A stretch of DNA of 64,000 bases from Streptomyces sp. NRRL B-1140 (GTDB lineage: Bacteria; Actinomycetota; Actinomycetes; Streptomycetales; Streptomycetaceae): positions 124,001 through 188,000 of the forward strand of contig NZ_LGEA01000173.1 of assembly GCF_001280065.1 (NCBI RefSeq), written 5' to 3'. Of the stretch, positions 9,803 through 18,213 are shown one piece after another (the stretch's first letter is position 1; every line of letters starts with the position of its first letter). A program made the position numbers and the translations under genes. Under the pieces are notes generated by a model. The model was not told the DNA's origin. It saw nothing but the letters and a program-made list of their open reading frames with translations, and did no database searches.

Positions 9803-10957
9803 TCAGAGGAGGCGGCGGGCGCCCGGGGACGGGACCGCTTCGAAGACGCGGGGGGTCGTGAAGCCCGCCGACGCGAAGGCCTCCGTCACCGTCTTGGTGA
9901 TGGCGTCCACGTCCTGCTCCTCAGCGAGGACGATCGCCGAGCCGCCGAAGCCGCCGCCCGTCATGCGGGCGCCCAGGGCGCCGGCGGCCAGGGCCGTGTC
10001 GACGACCAGGTCCAACTCCGGGCAGGAGATGCGGAAGTCGTCGCGGAGGGAGGCGTGGCCCTCGACCAGGACCGGGCCGATCGCGCGCGTGTCGCCGGAT
10101 TCGAGGAGGGAGACGACCCGTTCGACGCGTGCGTTCTCCGTGACGATGTGGCGGACCAGGCGGCGGACCTCCTCCTCGTCGCCCAGGCGGGCCAGGGCCG
10201 CGTCCAGGTCGGCATAGGGGATGTCCCGGAGCGCGTCGACGCCCAGCAGGGCCGCGCCCTTCTCACAGCCGGCGCGGCGCTTGCCGTACTCGCCCTCGCT
10301 GTGGGAGTGCTTGACCTGGGTGTCCACGACCAGCAGGCGCATGCCCTCGGCCGCGAGGTCGAAGGGGATCTGCTTCTGGGAGAGGTCGCGCGTGTCGAGG
10401 AACAGGGCGTGGCCGCTCTCGCAGCAGGCCGACGCCGTCTGGTCCATGATGCCGACGGGGGCGCCGACGTAGACGTTCTCCGCGCGCTGGCACAGGCGGG
10501 CCAGTTGCCAGCCCCTCATGCCCAGTTCGTACAGGTCGTTGAGGGCCAGCGCGACCACGACCTCCAGCGCCGCGGACGACGAAAGGCCCGCGCCGGAGGG
10601 GACCGTCGAGGCGAGGTGGATGTCCGCGCCGGTGACCGGGTGACCGGCCTCGCGCAGCGCCCACACCACACCCGACGGGTACGCCGTCCAGTTCCGGTCC
10701 GCCTCCGGCACCAGCTCGTCGACGCGCAGCTCGACGACCCCGCCCTCGACGTCCGCCGAGTGCAGGCGCAGCACGCCGTCCGTGCGCCGTGAGACGGCCG
10801 CCACGGCGGTGTGCGGCAGCGCGAAGGGCATCACGAAGCCGTCGTTGTAGTCGGTGTGCTCACCGATGAGGTTGACGCGGCCCGGGGCCGCCCAGACCCC
10901 CTCGGGGGCGGCTCCGTAGAGCTCCTCGAAACCGTCCCGCACCTGCTGTGCGCCCAC
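9803..10957 (-). CDS. galK: Galactokinase
   Basis: GalK phosphorylates alpha-D-galactose at C1 in the Leloir pathway. The 384-residue protein has the galactokinase signature GRVNLIGEHTDYNDG at 26-40, the ATP-binding GHMP motif VPSGAGLSSSAA, the catalytic Asp in GIMDQTA, and the third GHMP motif GGGFGGS. The GTG start at 10957 shares one base with the galE stop (TAGTG), so galK is translated by coupling. It is the last gene of the galT-galE-galK operon, in the order described for Streptomyces. The open frame continues far upstream, but only over galE. Confidence 0.97.
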   Translation of the reverse strand: MGAQQVRDGFEELYGAAPEGVWAAPGRVNLIGEHTDYNDGFVMPFALPHTAVAAVSRRTDGVLRLHSADVEGGVVELRVDELVPEADRNWTAYPSGVVWALREAGHPVTGADIHLASTVPSGAGLSSSAALEVVVALALNDLYELGMRGWQLARLCQRAENVYVGAPVGIMDQTASACCESGHALFLDTRDLSQKQIPFDLAAEGMRLLVVDTQVKHSHSEGEYGKRRAGCEKGAALLGVDALRDIPYADLDAALARLGDEEEVRRLVRHIVTENARVERVVSLLESGDTRAIGPVLVEGHASLRDDFRISCPELDLVVDTALAAGALGARMTGGGFGGSAIVLAEEQDVDAITKTVTEAFASAGFTTPRVFEAVPSPGARRLL

Positions 10958-11925
10958 TACTGCTCCCTTGCGATGTTCTGCGCGAAGTCCCACGCGTCCG
11001 CGACGATTCCCGCGAGGTCCGCGCGGGACGGGTTCCAGCCCAGCTTCTCGCGGGCGGTGGCGGCCGAGGCCACCAGGACCGCCGGGTCGCCGCCCCGGCG
11101 CGGGGCCACGACCTCGGGGATCGGGTGGCCCGTGACCCGGCGGACGGTCTCGACGACCTCGCGGACCGAGAAGCCGTTGCCGTTGCCGAGGTTGCAGATC
11201 AGGTGTTCGCCGGGGGCGGCGGCCTTCAGGGCGAGGAGATGGGCCTCGGCCAGGTCCGCGACGTGGATGTAGTCGCGCACGCACGTGCCGTCCGGTGTCG
11301 CGTAGTCGTCGCCGAACACCGAGATCGCCTCGCGCCTGCCCTGCGCCACCTGGAGGACCAGCGGGATCAGGTGCGACTCGGGGTCGTGGCGCTCGCCGTA
11401 CGCGCCGTAGGCGCCCGCCACGTTGAAGTAGCGCAGGGAGACCGCGCCCAGGCCGTGCGCCGCCGCCTCGCCCGTGATCATGTGGTCGACCGCGAGCTTC
11501 GAGGCGCCGTAGGGGTTCGTGGGGGACGTGGGCGCCGACTCGGTGATCGGGACCCGCTCCGGTTCGCCGTACGTCGCCGCCGTGGAGGAGAAGACGAGCG
11601 TGCGGACGTCCGCCTCGCGCATCGCGGCCAGCAGCGCCATGGTGCCGCCGACGTTGTTGTCCCAGTACTTCTCCGGCTTCGCGACCGACTCGCCGACCTG
11701 TGAGAAGGCGGCGAAGTGCAGCACACCGTCGAAGGAGGAGTCCAGCCATTTGGCCGCATCGCGGATGTCGCCCTCGACGAACGACGCGCCCGCGGGGACG
11801 CCCTCGCGGAAGCCCGTGGAGAGGTTGTCGAGGACGACGACCTCGTGACCGGCCTCCAGCAGGTGCTGCGCGACCACGCTGCCGACGTATCCCGCACCGC
11901 CCGTCACCAGGTACTTTCCGCTCAT
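10957..11925 (-). CDS. galE: UDP-glucose 4-epimerase
   Basis: GalE interconverts UDP-galactose and UDP-glucose. The 322-residue extended short-chain dehydrogenase has the NAD-binding motif TGGAGYVGS at its N-terminus, SSTAATYG with the catalytic Ser/Thr, and NPYGASK with catalytic Tyr and Lys. The start ATG overlaps the galT stop (ATGA), and the stop overlaps the galK GTG. UDP-galactose from GalE also feeds wall and exopolysaccharide synthesis, which links it to galU at 56765-57664. Confidence 0.97.
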   Translation of the reverse strand: MSGKYLVTGGAGYVGSVVAQHLLEAGHEVVVLDNLSTGFREGVPAGASFVEGDIRDAAKWLDSSFDGVLHFAAFSQVGESVAKPEKYWDNNVGGTMALLAAMREADVRTLVFSSTAATYGEPERVPITESAPTSPTNPYGASKLAVDHMITGEAAAHGLGAVSLRYFNVAGAYGAYGERHDPESHLIPLVLQVAQGRREAISVFGDDYATPDGTCVRDYIHVADLAEAHLLALKAAAPGEHLICNLGNGNGFSVREVVETVRRVTGHPIPEVVAPRRGGDPAVLVASAATAREKLGWNPSRADLAGIVADAWDFAQNIAREQ

Positions 11926-12983
11926 GAACTCGCTACCTCTCGCAGTCGCTCGGCCGCGCGCTCCGGCGGCACGTCGTTGATGAACACGTTCATGCCGGAC
12001 TCGGAACCCGCGAGGAACTTCAGCTTGCCGGAAGTGCGGCGGATGGTGAAAAGCTCGAGGTGCAGCGCGAAGTCCTCGCGCACGACCCCGTCGAACTCCT
12101 CCAGCGCGCCGAACGGGGCCTGGTGCCAGGCCGCGATGTACGGCGTCGGGGGCTCACTCTCACCGAAGATCCGGTCGAAGCGCCTCAAGAGTTCCAGATA
12201 GACCTTGGGGAACTCTGTGCGCGCGTCCTCGTCCAGACCGAGCAGGTCGGGCACGCGGCGCTTGGGGTACAGGTGGACCTCGTACGGCCAGTGCGCCGCG
12301 TACGGCACGAAGGCCACCCAGTGGTCACCCTCCAGGACGACCCGTTCGCCGGCGAGTTCACGCTCCAGGACGGCGTCGAAGAGGTTCTCCCCGCCGGTCA
12401 TCTCCTTGTGGGCCGCGACCGAGCGGAGCATCAGAGCGGTGCGGGGAGTGGTGAAGGGGTAGGCGTAGATCTGGCCGTGCGGATGGCCGAGGGTCACGCC
12501 GATCTCGGCGCCCCGGTTCTCGAAGCAGAACACCTGCTCGACGGCGGGGAGATGGGACAGCTCCGAGGTGCGGTCGGTCCAGGCCTCCAGCACCAGGCCC
12601 GCCTGCTCCTCGGTGAGGCCGGCGAAGGACGCGTTGTGGTCGGAGGTGAAGCAGACGACCTCGCAGCGGCCCGAGTCGCCGGCGAGCGAGGGGAACCGGT
12701 TCTCGAAGACGACGACGTCGTAGGACGAGTCGGGGATCTCGCTGAGGCGATCGCCCGCCGAGGGGCACAGGGGGCACTCGTCGGCCGGGGGGTGGTAGGT
12801 GCGGCCCTGACGGTGCGAGGCGATGGCGACGGAGTCGCCGAGGAGGGGGTCACGGCGGATCTCGGACGTGGTGACGGTGCGGTCCAGCGGCCGGCGGTCG
12901 GCCGCGTCCCGCACGCTGTCGTCACGCAGGTCGTAGTAGATGAGCTCGCGACCGTCGGCCAGCCGGGTCGAGGTCTTCTTCAC
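11922..12983 (-). CDS. galT: Galactose-1-phosphate uridylyltransferase
   Basis: GalT exchanges UMP between UDP-glucose and galactose-1-phosphate. The 353-residue protein contains the active-site [10 protein letters not shown] near residue 165, whose second His is uridylylated, and a CPLC pair that may bind zinc. The start is GTG at 12983, six bases after AAGGAG. The open frame reaches 13040, but that part covers the promoter. It is the first gene of the operon, and galE overlaps its stop. Confidence 0.97.
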   Translation of the reverse strand: MKKTSTRLADGRELIYYDLRDDSVRDAADRRPLDRTVTTSEIRRDPLLGDSVAIASHRQGRTYHPPADECPLCPSAGDRLSEIPDSSYDVVVFENRFPSLAGDSGRCEVVCFTSDHNASFAGLTEEQAGLVLEAWTDRTSELSHLPAVEQVFCFENRGAEIGVTLGHPHGQIYAYPFTTPRTALMLRSVAAHKEMTGGENLFDAVLERELAGERVVLEGDHWVAFVPYAAHWPYEVHLYPKRRVPDLLGLDEDARTEFPKVYLELLRRFDRIFGESEPPTPYIAAWHQAPFGALEEFDGVVREDFALHLELFTIRRTSGKLKFLAGSESGMNVFINDVPPERAAERLREVASS

Positions 12984-13015
12984 GCCGGACTCCTTGTCCT
13001 TCAAACAGAACCCAA

Positions 13016-13074
13016 CATATAAAAACACCGCCCTCCCCAACCGTCAACATCACAATCCAACAAAGTGCATCACA
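13016..13074 (-). promoter_or_regulatory. galP1-like promoter with paired TGTGAT hexamers
   Basis: Reading toward galT, TGTGAT occurs twice, exactly 20 bp apart (complements of 13069-13074 and 13049-13054), placing both on one helix face. TTGACG (complement of 13042-13047) and TTTATA (complement of 13018-13023), 18 bp apart, form a plausible -35/-10. Direct hexamer repeats of this kind were described as operator elements of the galactose-inducible galP1 promoter of Streptomyces lividans. The exact start site is inferred. The same 164-bp gap must also hold the divergent symporter promoter. Confidence 0.65.
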
Positions 13075-13147
13075 TGACGGGTTCAATTGCTGAAGGCGGA
13101 GAAGACGATCCCGCGAGGTACCGGTTCGCGCAACGAAGCGAGGGCTC

Positions 13148-14827
13148 ATGCAAACCCCCACCTGTCTGTCGGCCGAGCTGCGGCTCCCCACGAACTGGCT
13201 CGACTACACCATCCTCGGCATCTACTTCCTCGTCGTCCTCGGCATCGGCTTCGCCGCCCGGCGCTCGGTGAAGACCAGTCTCGACTTCTTCCTCTCCGGC
13301 CGCTCCCTGCCCGCCTGGGTCACCGGTCTGGCGTTCATCGCGGCCAACCTGGGCGCCACCGAGATCCTGGGCATGGCCGCCAACAGCGCCCAGTACGGCG
13401 TCTACACCACACACTGGTACTGGATCGGCGCCATCCCGGCCATGGTCTTCCTCGGCCTGGTGATGATGCCCTTCTACTACGGCTCCAAGGTCCGCTCGGT
13501 CCCCGAATTCCTGCTCATGCGCTTCGACAAGGCGGCGCACCTCCTCAGCTCGGTCCTCTTCGCCTTCGCCGCGATCCTCATCGCCGGCGTCAACCTCTAC
13601 GCCCTGGCCATCGTCGTCGAGGCGCTGCTGGGCTGGCCGGAGTGGGTGGCGATCGTCGTCGCCGGGTTCTTCGTCCTCGCCTACATCACGCTCGGCGGAC
13701 TGTCGTCGGCGATCTACAACGAGGTGTTGCAGTTCTTCGTCATCCTCGCCGCGCTCATCCCGATCACGCTGCTGGGCCTGAAGAAGGTCGGCGGCTGGGA
13801 CGGCCTGTCCGACTCCCTCACCAAGAGCCATGGCGCCGACTTCATGACGTCCTGGGGCGGGACGGGCATCGGCAGCGACAACCCGCTCGGCGCGAACTGG
13901 CTGACGATCGTCCTGGGCCTCGGCTTCGTCCTCTCCTTCGGATACTGGACGACGAACTTCGCCGAGGTGCAGCGCGCGCTGTCCGCGAAGAACCTCTCGG
14001 CCGCCCAGCGCACCCCCCTGATCGCCGCGTTCCCGAAGATCTTCATCGTGTTCCTGGTGATGATCCCGGGCCTGGTCGCCGCGGTGCTGGTGCCGAAGAT
14101 CGGCACGTCCGGCTCCGACCTCCAGTACAACGACGCGATCCCCTACCTGATGTCGCAGCTGCTGCCCAACGGCGTCCTGGGCATCGCCGTGACGGGCCTC
14201 CTGGCGGCCTTCATGGCGGGCATGGCGGCGAACGTGTCGTCCTTCAACACCGTGTTCACGACGGACATCTGGGCGAAGTACGTGGTGAAGGGCCGCGAGG
14301 ACGCGTACTACGTGCGCTTCGGCCGGCTCATCACCGCGATCGGGGTCCTGGCCTCCATCGGCACGGCGTTCCTCGCGCGGTCCTTCTCCAACATCATGGC
14401 CTACCTCCAGACGCTGTTCTCCTTCTTCAACGTGCCGATGTTCGTCGTCTTCATCATCGGCATGTTCTGGAAGCGGGCGTCCATGAAGTCGGGCTTCTGG
14501 GGGCTCATCGCGGGCACCACCGCCGCGATGGTCAACTACTTCGTCCTCTACAAGCAGGACATCGTCGACATCCCCTCCGACCAGGGGGCCAACTTCGTCT
14601 CGGCGATCGCGGGCTTCGTCGCGGGCGCGGTGGTGATGGTGGCGGTGTCGCTGTTCACGGCGCCCAAGCCGACCGAGGAGTTGCAGGGACTGGTCTACGG
14701 CACGCGCTCGCCCGGCATGGCGGAGCCGCCGGCCCCCGGCGACGAGGCCTGGTACCGCAAGCCGGCCCTGCTGGGCTGGGGCGCGGTCGTCCTGGCCGCG
14801 GCCTGCTACATCCCGTTCTCGTTCTGA
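13148..14827 (+). CDS. Sodium/solute symporter (SSS family), probably sugar uptake
   Basis: This 559-residue integral membrane protein has about 13-14 hydrophobic helices. The N-terminal part (YFLSGRSLPAWVTG-like region, then FIAANLGATEILGMA) and the conserved loop LGGLSSAIYNEVLQFF are those of the SSS family, and the overall pattern resembles SGLT-type sugar symporters. It is divergent from galT-galE-galK across a shared 164-bp control region, so galactose or a galactoside is the best guess for its substrate. The start ATG follows GAGGG. A small membrane protein gene follows 30 bp later on the same transcript. Confidence 0.88.
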   Translation: MQTPTCLSAELRLPTNWLDYTILGIYFLVVLGIGFAARRSVKTSLDFFLSGRSLPAWVTGLAFIAANLGATEILGMAANSAQYGVYTTHWYWIGAIPAMVFLGLVMMPFYYGSKVRSVPEFLLMRFDKAAHLLSSVLFAFAAILIAGVNLYALAIVVEALLGWPEWVAIVVAGFFVLAYITLGGLSSAIYNEVLQFFVILAALIPITLLGLKKVGGWDGLSDSLTKSHGADFMTSWGGTGIGSDNPLGANWLTIVLGLGFVLSFGYWTTNFAEVQRALSAKNLSAAQRTPLIAAFPKIFIVFLVMIPGLVAAVLVPKIGTSGSDLQYNDAIPYLMSQLLPNGVLGIAVTGLLAAFMAGMAANVSSFNTVFTTDIWAKYVVKGREDAYYVRFGRLITAIGVLASIGTAFLARSFSNIMAYLQTLFSFFNVPMFVVFIIGMFWKRASMKSGFWGLIAGTTAAMVNYFVLYKQDIVDIPSDQGANFVSAIAGFVAGAVVMVAVSLFTAPKPTEELQGLVYGTRSPGMAEPPAPGDEAWYRKPALLGWGAVVLAAACYIPFSF

Positions 14828-14857
14828 CCGACCCTTGACCGAGGAGTGTGATCGCAC

Positions 14858-15175
14858 ATGTCCGAGTCCTACTCCGAGAAGGACCTGCAGCGGGAAGTAA
14901 CCGAACTGCAGGGCAAGTCGGCGACCGCCGCGCGGCTGTTCGACATCCGGCGGATCATCGGCGGGCTGTTCGTGATCTACGGCGTCATCGTCACGATCGC
15001 GGGGTTCACGGCGTCCGACGCTGACATCGACAAGGCCGCCGGTGTGAACATCAACCTGTGGACCGGGCTGGGGATGCTGCTGCTGGGCCTGTTCTTCCTG
15101 GCATGGCTGAAGCTGAGGCCTGCGGCGCCGGCGCCTCCGGGGGTTGAGCCTGAGGACGACGAGCGGGTGGAGTGA
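14858..15175 (+). CDS. Small two-helix membrane protein linked to the symporter
   Basis: The 105-residue protein has a charged cytoplasmic N-terminus (residues 1-30), two hydrophobic helices at about 36-52 and 66-84, and a Pro/acidic tail. GAGGAG at 14841-14846 lies 11 bp before the ATG. It sits 30 bp behind the SSS symporter and is almost surely on its transcript, so it may be an accessory or stabilising subunit, as small membrane partners are in some SSS and TRAP systems. That role is inferred. I do not recognise a named family. Confidence 0.78.
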   Translation: MSESYSEKDLQREVTELQGKSATAARLFDIRRIIGGLFVIYGVIVTIAGFTASDADIDKAAGVNINLWTGLGMLLLGLFFLAWLKLRPAAPAPPGVEPEDDERVE

Positions 15176-15259
15176 CCCGGGGGCGTCCGGTGCGCGGCGT
15201 CGGTGCCGGGGCCGGGTGGGCCCGCGACTCGGCGGAGCGAGGTACCGCTGCGCCCACCC

Positions 15260-15312
15260 GTGCCGCCCTGGGGGCACCTCCCAGGCCCTTAAGGCACTGG
15301 GGGAGGCACGCA
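15260..15312. repeat. Streptomyces-type interspersed palindromic element
   Basis: Two imperfectly complementary arms, GGGGGCACCTCCCAGGCCC and GGCACTGGGGGAGGCAC, flank a central CTTAAG-like core. Short elements with GGGGGCACCTCCCA and TGGGGGAGGCA arms are, as I recall, scattered through Streptomyces intergenic DNA. It lies between the small membrane protein gene and a convergent regulator gene and could also act as a terminator. Confidence 0.6.
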
Positions 15313-15358
15313 TGCCCGCAGCGGGGGCGGGCTGCACCCGCACCGCCGGTCAGACGGC

Positions 15359-16039
15359 TCACGGCTCCCGCCGCACCGGCCCCGCCCGGTCCAGCAACCC
15401 CGTCCGCGCCGCCAGCGCCGCCGCCTCCAGGCGCGACCCCACACCCAGTTTCATCAGCACGCGCTGGACATGCGTACGCGCCGTCGACGGTGCGATGCCC
15501 ATGCCCGCCGCGATCAGGCGGGTGTCCTCGCCGTCCGCGACGCGGACCAGGACCTCGACCTCCCTCGGCGTGAGCATGGCCAGCAACCGCTGCCCCTCGT
15601 CGTCCGGCTGGGCCGCCGGGTTGAGCAACTCACTGAACGCCCCCTGCAACAGCTGCGGCGCCACCGCCGCCTCCCCCGCCCGCGCCTTCATGATCGCCCG
15701 CTCGACACCCTCTATGCGCTCGTCGTGCCGGACGTACCCCGACGCCCCCGCCGCGAACGCCGCCGCGATACCCCGGGGACTCGGCACCGGCCCCAGCACC
15801 AGCACCGCCACCTGCGGCCGCTCCCGCTTGATCCTCACCACCGGGTCGAAGATCCCCGGCTCGGCCGGCGCCGCCGTGCCCAGCAGGCACACCTCAGGCG
15901 CCCGCGTGATCACCAGTTCCGCCGCACCCGCGGCCGGCGCCGCCGCGGCCAGCACCCGGTGCCCCCGCAGCTTCAGCGCCGAAGCCAGCGCCTCGGCCAG
16001 CAATCGGTGGTCGTCGACCACCATGAGCCGCACTCCCAT
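15359..16039 (-). CDS. Atypical LuxR-type response regulator lacking phospho-Asp
   Basis: The protein has 226 residues: an N-terminal receiver (MVVDDHRLLAEAL) and a C-terminal LuxR helix-turn-helix (LTPREVEVLVRVADG through ARTHVQRVLMKLGVGS). Where receivers have the phosphoacceptor Asp after the third strand (VVLLD), this protein reads EVCLLG, with Gly at position 54. The conserved Lys is replaced by Arg in GYVRHD. Only the acidic pair at 9-10 remains. It should therefore not be phosphorylated normally and may respond to a ligand or act constitutively, as known for some atypical Streptomyces regulators. No kinase is adjacent. The ATG start follows a G-rich ribosome site. Confidence 0.88.
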   Translation of the reverse strand: MGVRLMVVDDHRLLAEALASALKLRGHRVLAAAAPAAGAAELVITRAPEVCLLGTAAPAEPGIFDPVVRIKRERPQVAVLVLGPVPSPRGIAAAFAAGASGYVRHDERIEGVERAIMKARAGEAAVAPQLLQGAFSELLNPAAQPDDEGQRLLAMLTPREVEVLVRVADGEDTRLIAAGMGIAPSTARTHVQRVLMKLGVGSRLEAAALAARTGLLDRAGPVRREP

Positions 16040-16207
16040 CGAGCAACCCCCCAGTCACCCCAGCCCCCCACGGAAGCCCCCCGGCTCCCCCGCCTTCATG
16101 CCCCCGGAAGCTACACGCTTGTTCGACGTTGCGCTCCCCCTACCGGCGAGAATCGCCCCGGATCGCCGAAAGTCCTCTCGCCCCGGGTTGACCGCGCCCC
16201 ACAGGAA

Positions 16208-16237
16208 CGGCCCCGTCCCTGATCAGGGACGGGGCCG
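16208..16237. terminator. Perfect palindromic terminator
   Basis: A perfect 30-bp palindrome (15-bp arms meeting at TGATCA) lies 28 bp beyond the stop of the downstream-most propeller gene on the minus strand. It also insulates the response-regulator gene. Confidence 0.85.
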
Positions 16238-16265
16238 AAGGGAACCCGAGTCGGTCACCGGATGA

Positions 16266-18158
16266 TCAGCCCGTGCCGAAGCCGACCGCCAGGTACTCCT
16301 TGTCGCGCACGGTCGACCGCTTGCTCGCGTACACCTTGGACATGTAGAGGTGCCCCTCGGAGTACAGGACCTCGGAGTACTCCGGCGACATGCTGGTCTC
16401 CATGTCGCGGACCGTCTCCGTCGCGGGGTTCCGCAGCAGCAACGTCTCCTTGAAGCTGCCCCCGGCGATGGACACGACCTGTCCGCCCTTGTCGTACGGG
16501 GGACGCTTGTACGCGATCAGGTTGCCGCCGTCCATGCGCAGCGGCGAGATCGTGAAACCGTCACCCGCGTCGGCCCGCTGCCCGGTCTGCTTGCCGGTGG
16601 CGAGGTCGAAGGCGACGATCTCGTTGGTCTGGCTGTACTTGCCGGTGCCGTCGTGCTCCTCGGTCGGCAGGTACAGCCGGTCGTTGCCGACGGCCAGCAG
16701 GTTGCAGGCCTCGACGCGGGTGATGCCCTCGCAGCGGGCCGCGAACTGCTCGCCCGGCGCGGAGATGCGGGTGCGCAGCTTGCCGGTCCTGCCGTCGATG
16801 GAGAAGAAGTCGGAGATGCCGCTGCCGTCGCCCGCGGAGTCGCCGACGTCGGCGGCCACCACCAGCGGGTTGGTCGACACGATGCTCGCGTACTCGATGC
16901 CCTCGGCCATCTTGTACTCCGAGATCACCTTCCCGGACTTCGGGTCGATGGTCTGGATGTGCAGCTGCCGCTGGTCATAGGAACCGCACTTGCGCACCGC
17001 GACCAGCTTCTCGCCGCCGCCGTAACCGGCGTCGTAGCAGGAGTCGGCCGGCTTCGGGCTCCACAGGAGCTTGCCGGAGACGTCGAAGGCGGCGCCGCCG
17101 CTGGTGCTGCCGACGGCGACGGTCTTCCCGCTGAGGGTGATGTTGTCGAAGTTGACCAACTGGTCACCGGTCTTGACCGTCTTGGTCCACAGTCGCTTGC
17201 CGGCGTCGAGATCGATGAGCGCGATCTGGCTGCACCCGTGCGAGGGGTCGGCCTTGGTGGGCATCGCCGGCTGGTAGAGGACCGCCGTCAGGTTGTCGTC
17301 GGTGACGTGGCGGCTGGCCTGGCAGACCGGACCGGCCAGCGGGAGCTTCCACAGCTCGTCGCCCTTGTCGCGGTCGTAGCCGACGATCCGGGCGACGCCG
17401 CTCTTGACGTACGCCTTGTCGGTGAGCCACGAGCCGGAGACGACGACGGTGCTGTCGTTCTTCACCTCGGGCGCCGGAACCTGGAAGAGGACCTTGGCGC
17501 CGGGGTCGGACGGTGCCTTCTCCTTGCCGGAGGCGGTGCCGCCGTTGCCGTCGTCCGTGCCGCCGGTGCCGCCGCTCTGACCGGCGGTGTCGTTCTCCCT
17601 GCCCTCGTCCTTGCCGGACTTGGAGTACCAGACGCCGCCGCCGATGATCAACGCGATCGCCACGACCGCGGCAACGATGATCAGCATCTGCGCGGTGAAC
17701 TTCCTGCCGCCGCCCGGCTGTCCGGCCTGCGGCTGGCGCGGCACGGCCTGCTGCGGATAGCCGTAACCGGGCTGCTGCCCGTAGCCGGGCTGCCCGTAAG
17801 GCGCCTGCGGCTGCTGCCCGTACGGTGCCTGCGGCTGCTGCCCGTACGGCCCCGGCTGCTGACCGGGGTAACCGTAGCCGGGCGGGGCCTGCGGAGGCTG
17901 GGGCGCCGGGGCGCCCTGCGGATAGCCGTAACCCTGCGGCGGCTGGGGCGGCGTCTGCGGGGCGGCCGGCGGAGGGGCCTGCGGGGTCTGCGGCGCCTGG
18001 GGGTACCCGTACCCCGGCTCCGGGGCCTTGCCGAGGTTCGGCCCGGCCGCGGGCGGCGGGGTCTGCGGCGGCTGGTCCTGGGGCGGCTGCTCCGGGGGCG
18101 GGCCGAAGCCGCCTCCCTGCGGGGGCTGCTGGGGCGGCGGGGGCGGCGGCTGGGTCAT
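16266..18158 (-). CDS. Membrane-anchored PQQ-type beta-propeller protein, copy 1
   Basis: The protein has 630 residues. Residues 1-150 are an extreme Pro/Gln/Gly/Tyr-rich cytoplasmic tail with repeats such as PYGQQPQA. One transmembrane helix follows at about 155-176 (MLIIVAAVVAIALIIGGG), then a charged linker and an outside domain of about 400 residues. The outside domain has repeated strands of the type GKLLWSPKP and LDAGKRLWTK, typical of PQQ-like propellers. No PQQ-enzyme active-site residues are evident, so a binding or scaffold role is more likely than catalysis. It shares architecture and the MTQPP start with the upstream gene 55 bp away and probably forms an operon with it. The partner is unknown. 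Confidence 0.82.
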   Translation of the reverse strand: MTQPPPPPPQQPPQGGGFGPPPEQPPQDQPPQTPPPAAGPNLGKAPEPGYGYPQAPQTPQAPPPAAPQTPPQPPQGYGYPQGAPAPQPPQAPPGYGYPGQQPGPYGQQPQAPYGQQPQAPYGQPGYGQQPGYGYPQQAVPRQPQAGQPGGGRKFTAQMLIIVAAVVAIALIIGGGVWYSKSGKDEGRENDTAGQSGGTGGTDDGNGGTASGKEKAPSDPGAKVLFQVPAPEVKNDSTVVVSGSWLTDKAYVKSGVARIVGYDRDKGDELWKLPLAGPVCQASRHVTDDNLTAVLYQPAMPTKADPSHGCSQIALIDLDAGKRLWTKTVKTGDQLVNFDNITLSGKTVAVGSTSGGAAFDVSGKLLWSPKPADSCYDAGYGGGEKLVAVRKCGSYDQRQLHIQTIDPKSGKVISEYKMAEGIEYASIVSTNPLVVAADVGDSAGDGSGISDFFSIDGRTGKLRTRISAPGEQFAARCEGITRVEACNLLAVGNDRLYLPTEEHDGTGKYSQTNEIVAFDLATGKQTGQRADAGDGFTISPLRMDGGNLIAYKRPPYDKGGQVVSIAGGSFKETLLLRNPATETVRDMETSMSPEYSEVLYSEGHLYMSKVYASKRSTVRDKEYLAVGFGTG

Positions 18159-18213
18159 GGCGTGGGTACCTCGGGGAGGGGGACGGGCGACGAAGGGAGT
18201 GCGGAAGGAGGAG

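Noticed and set aside
13070..15343. A 757-codon minus-strand frame opposite the symporter
   Set aside because: It is Arg/Asp/His-rich low-complexity translation with no domain; the symporter on the other strand is certain.
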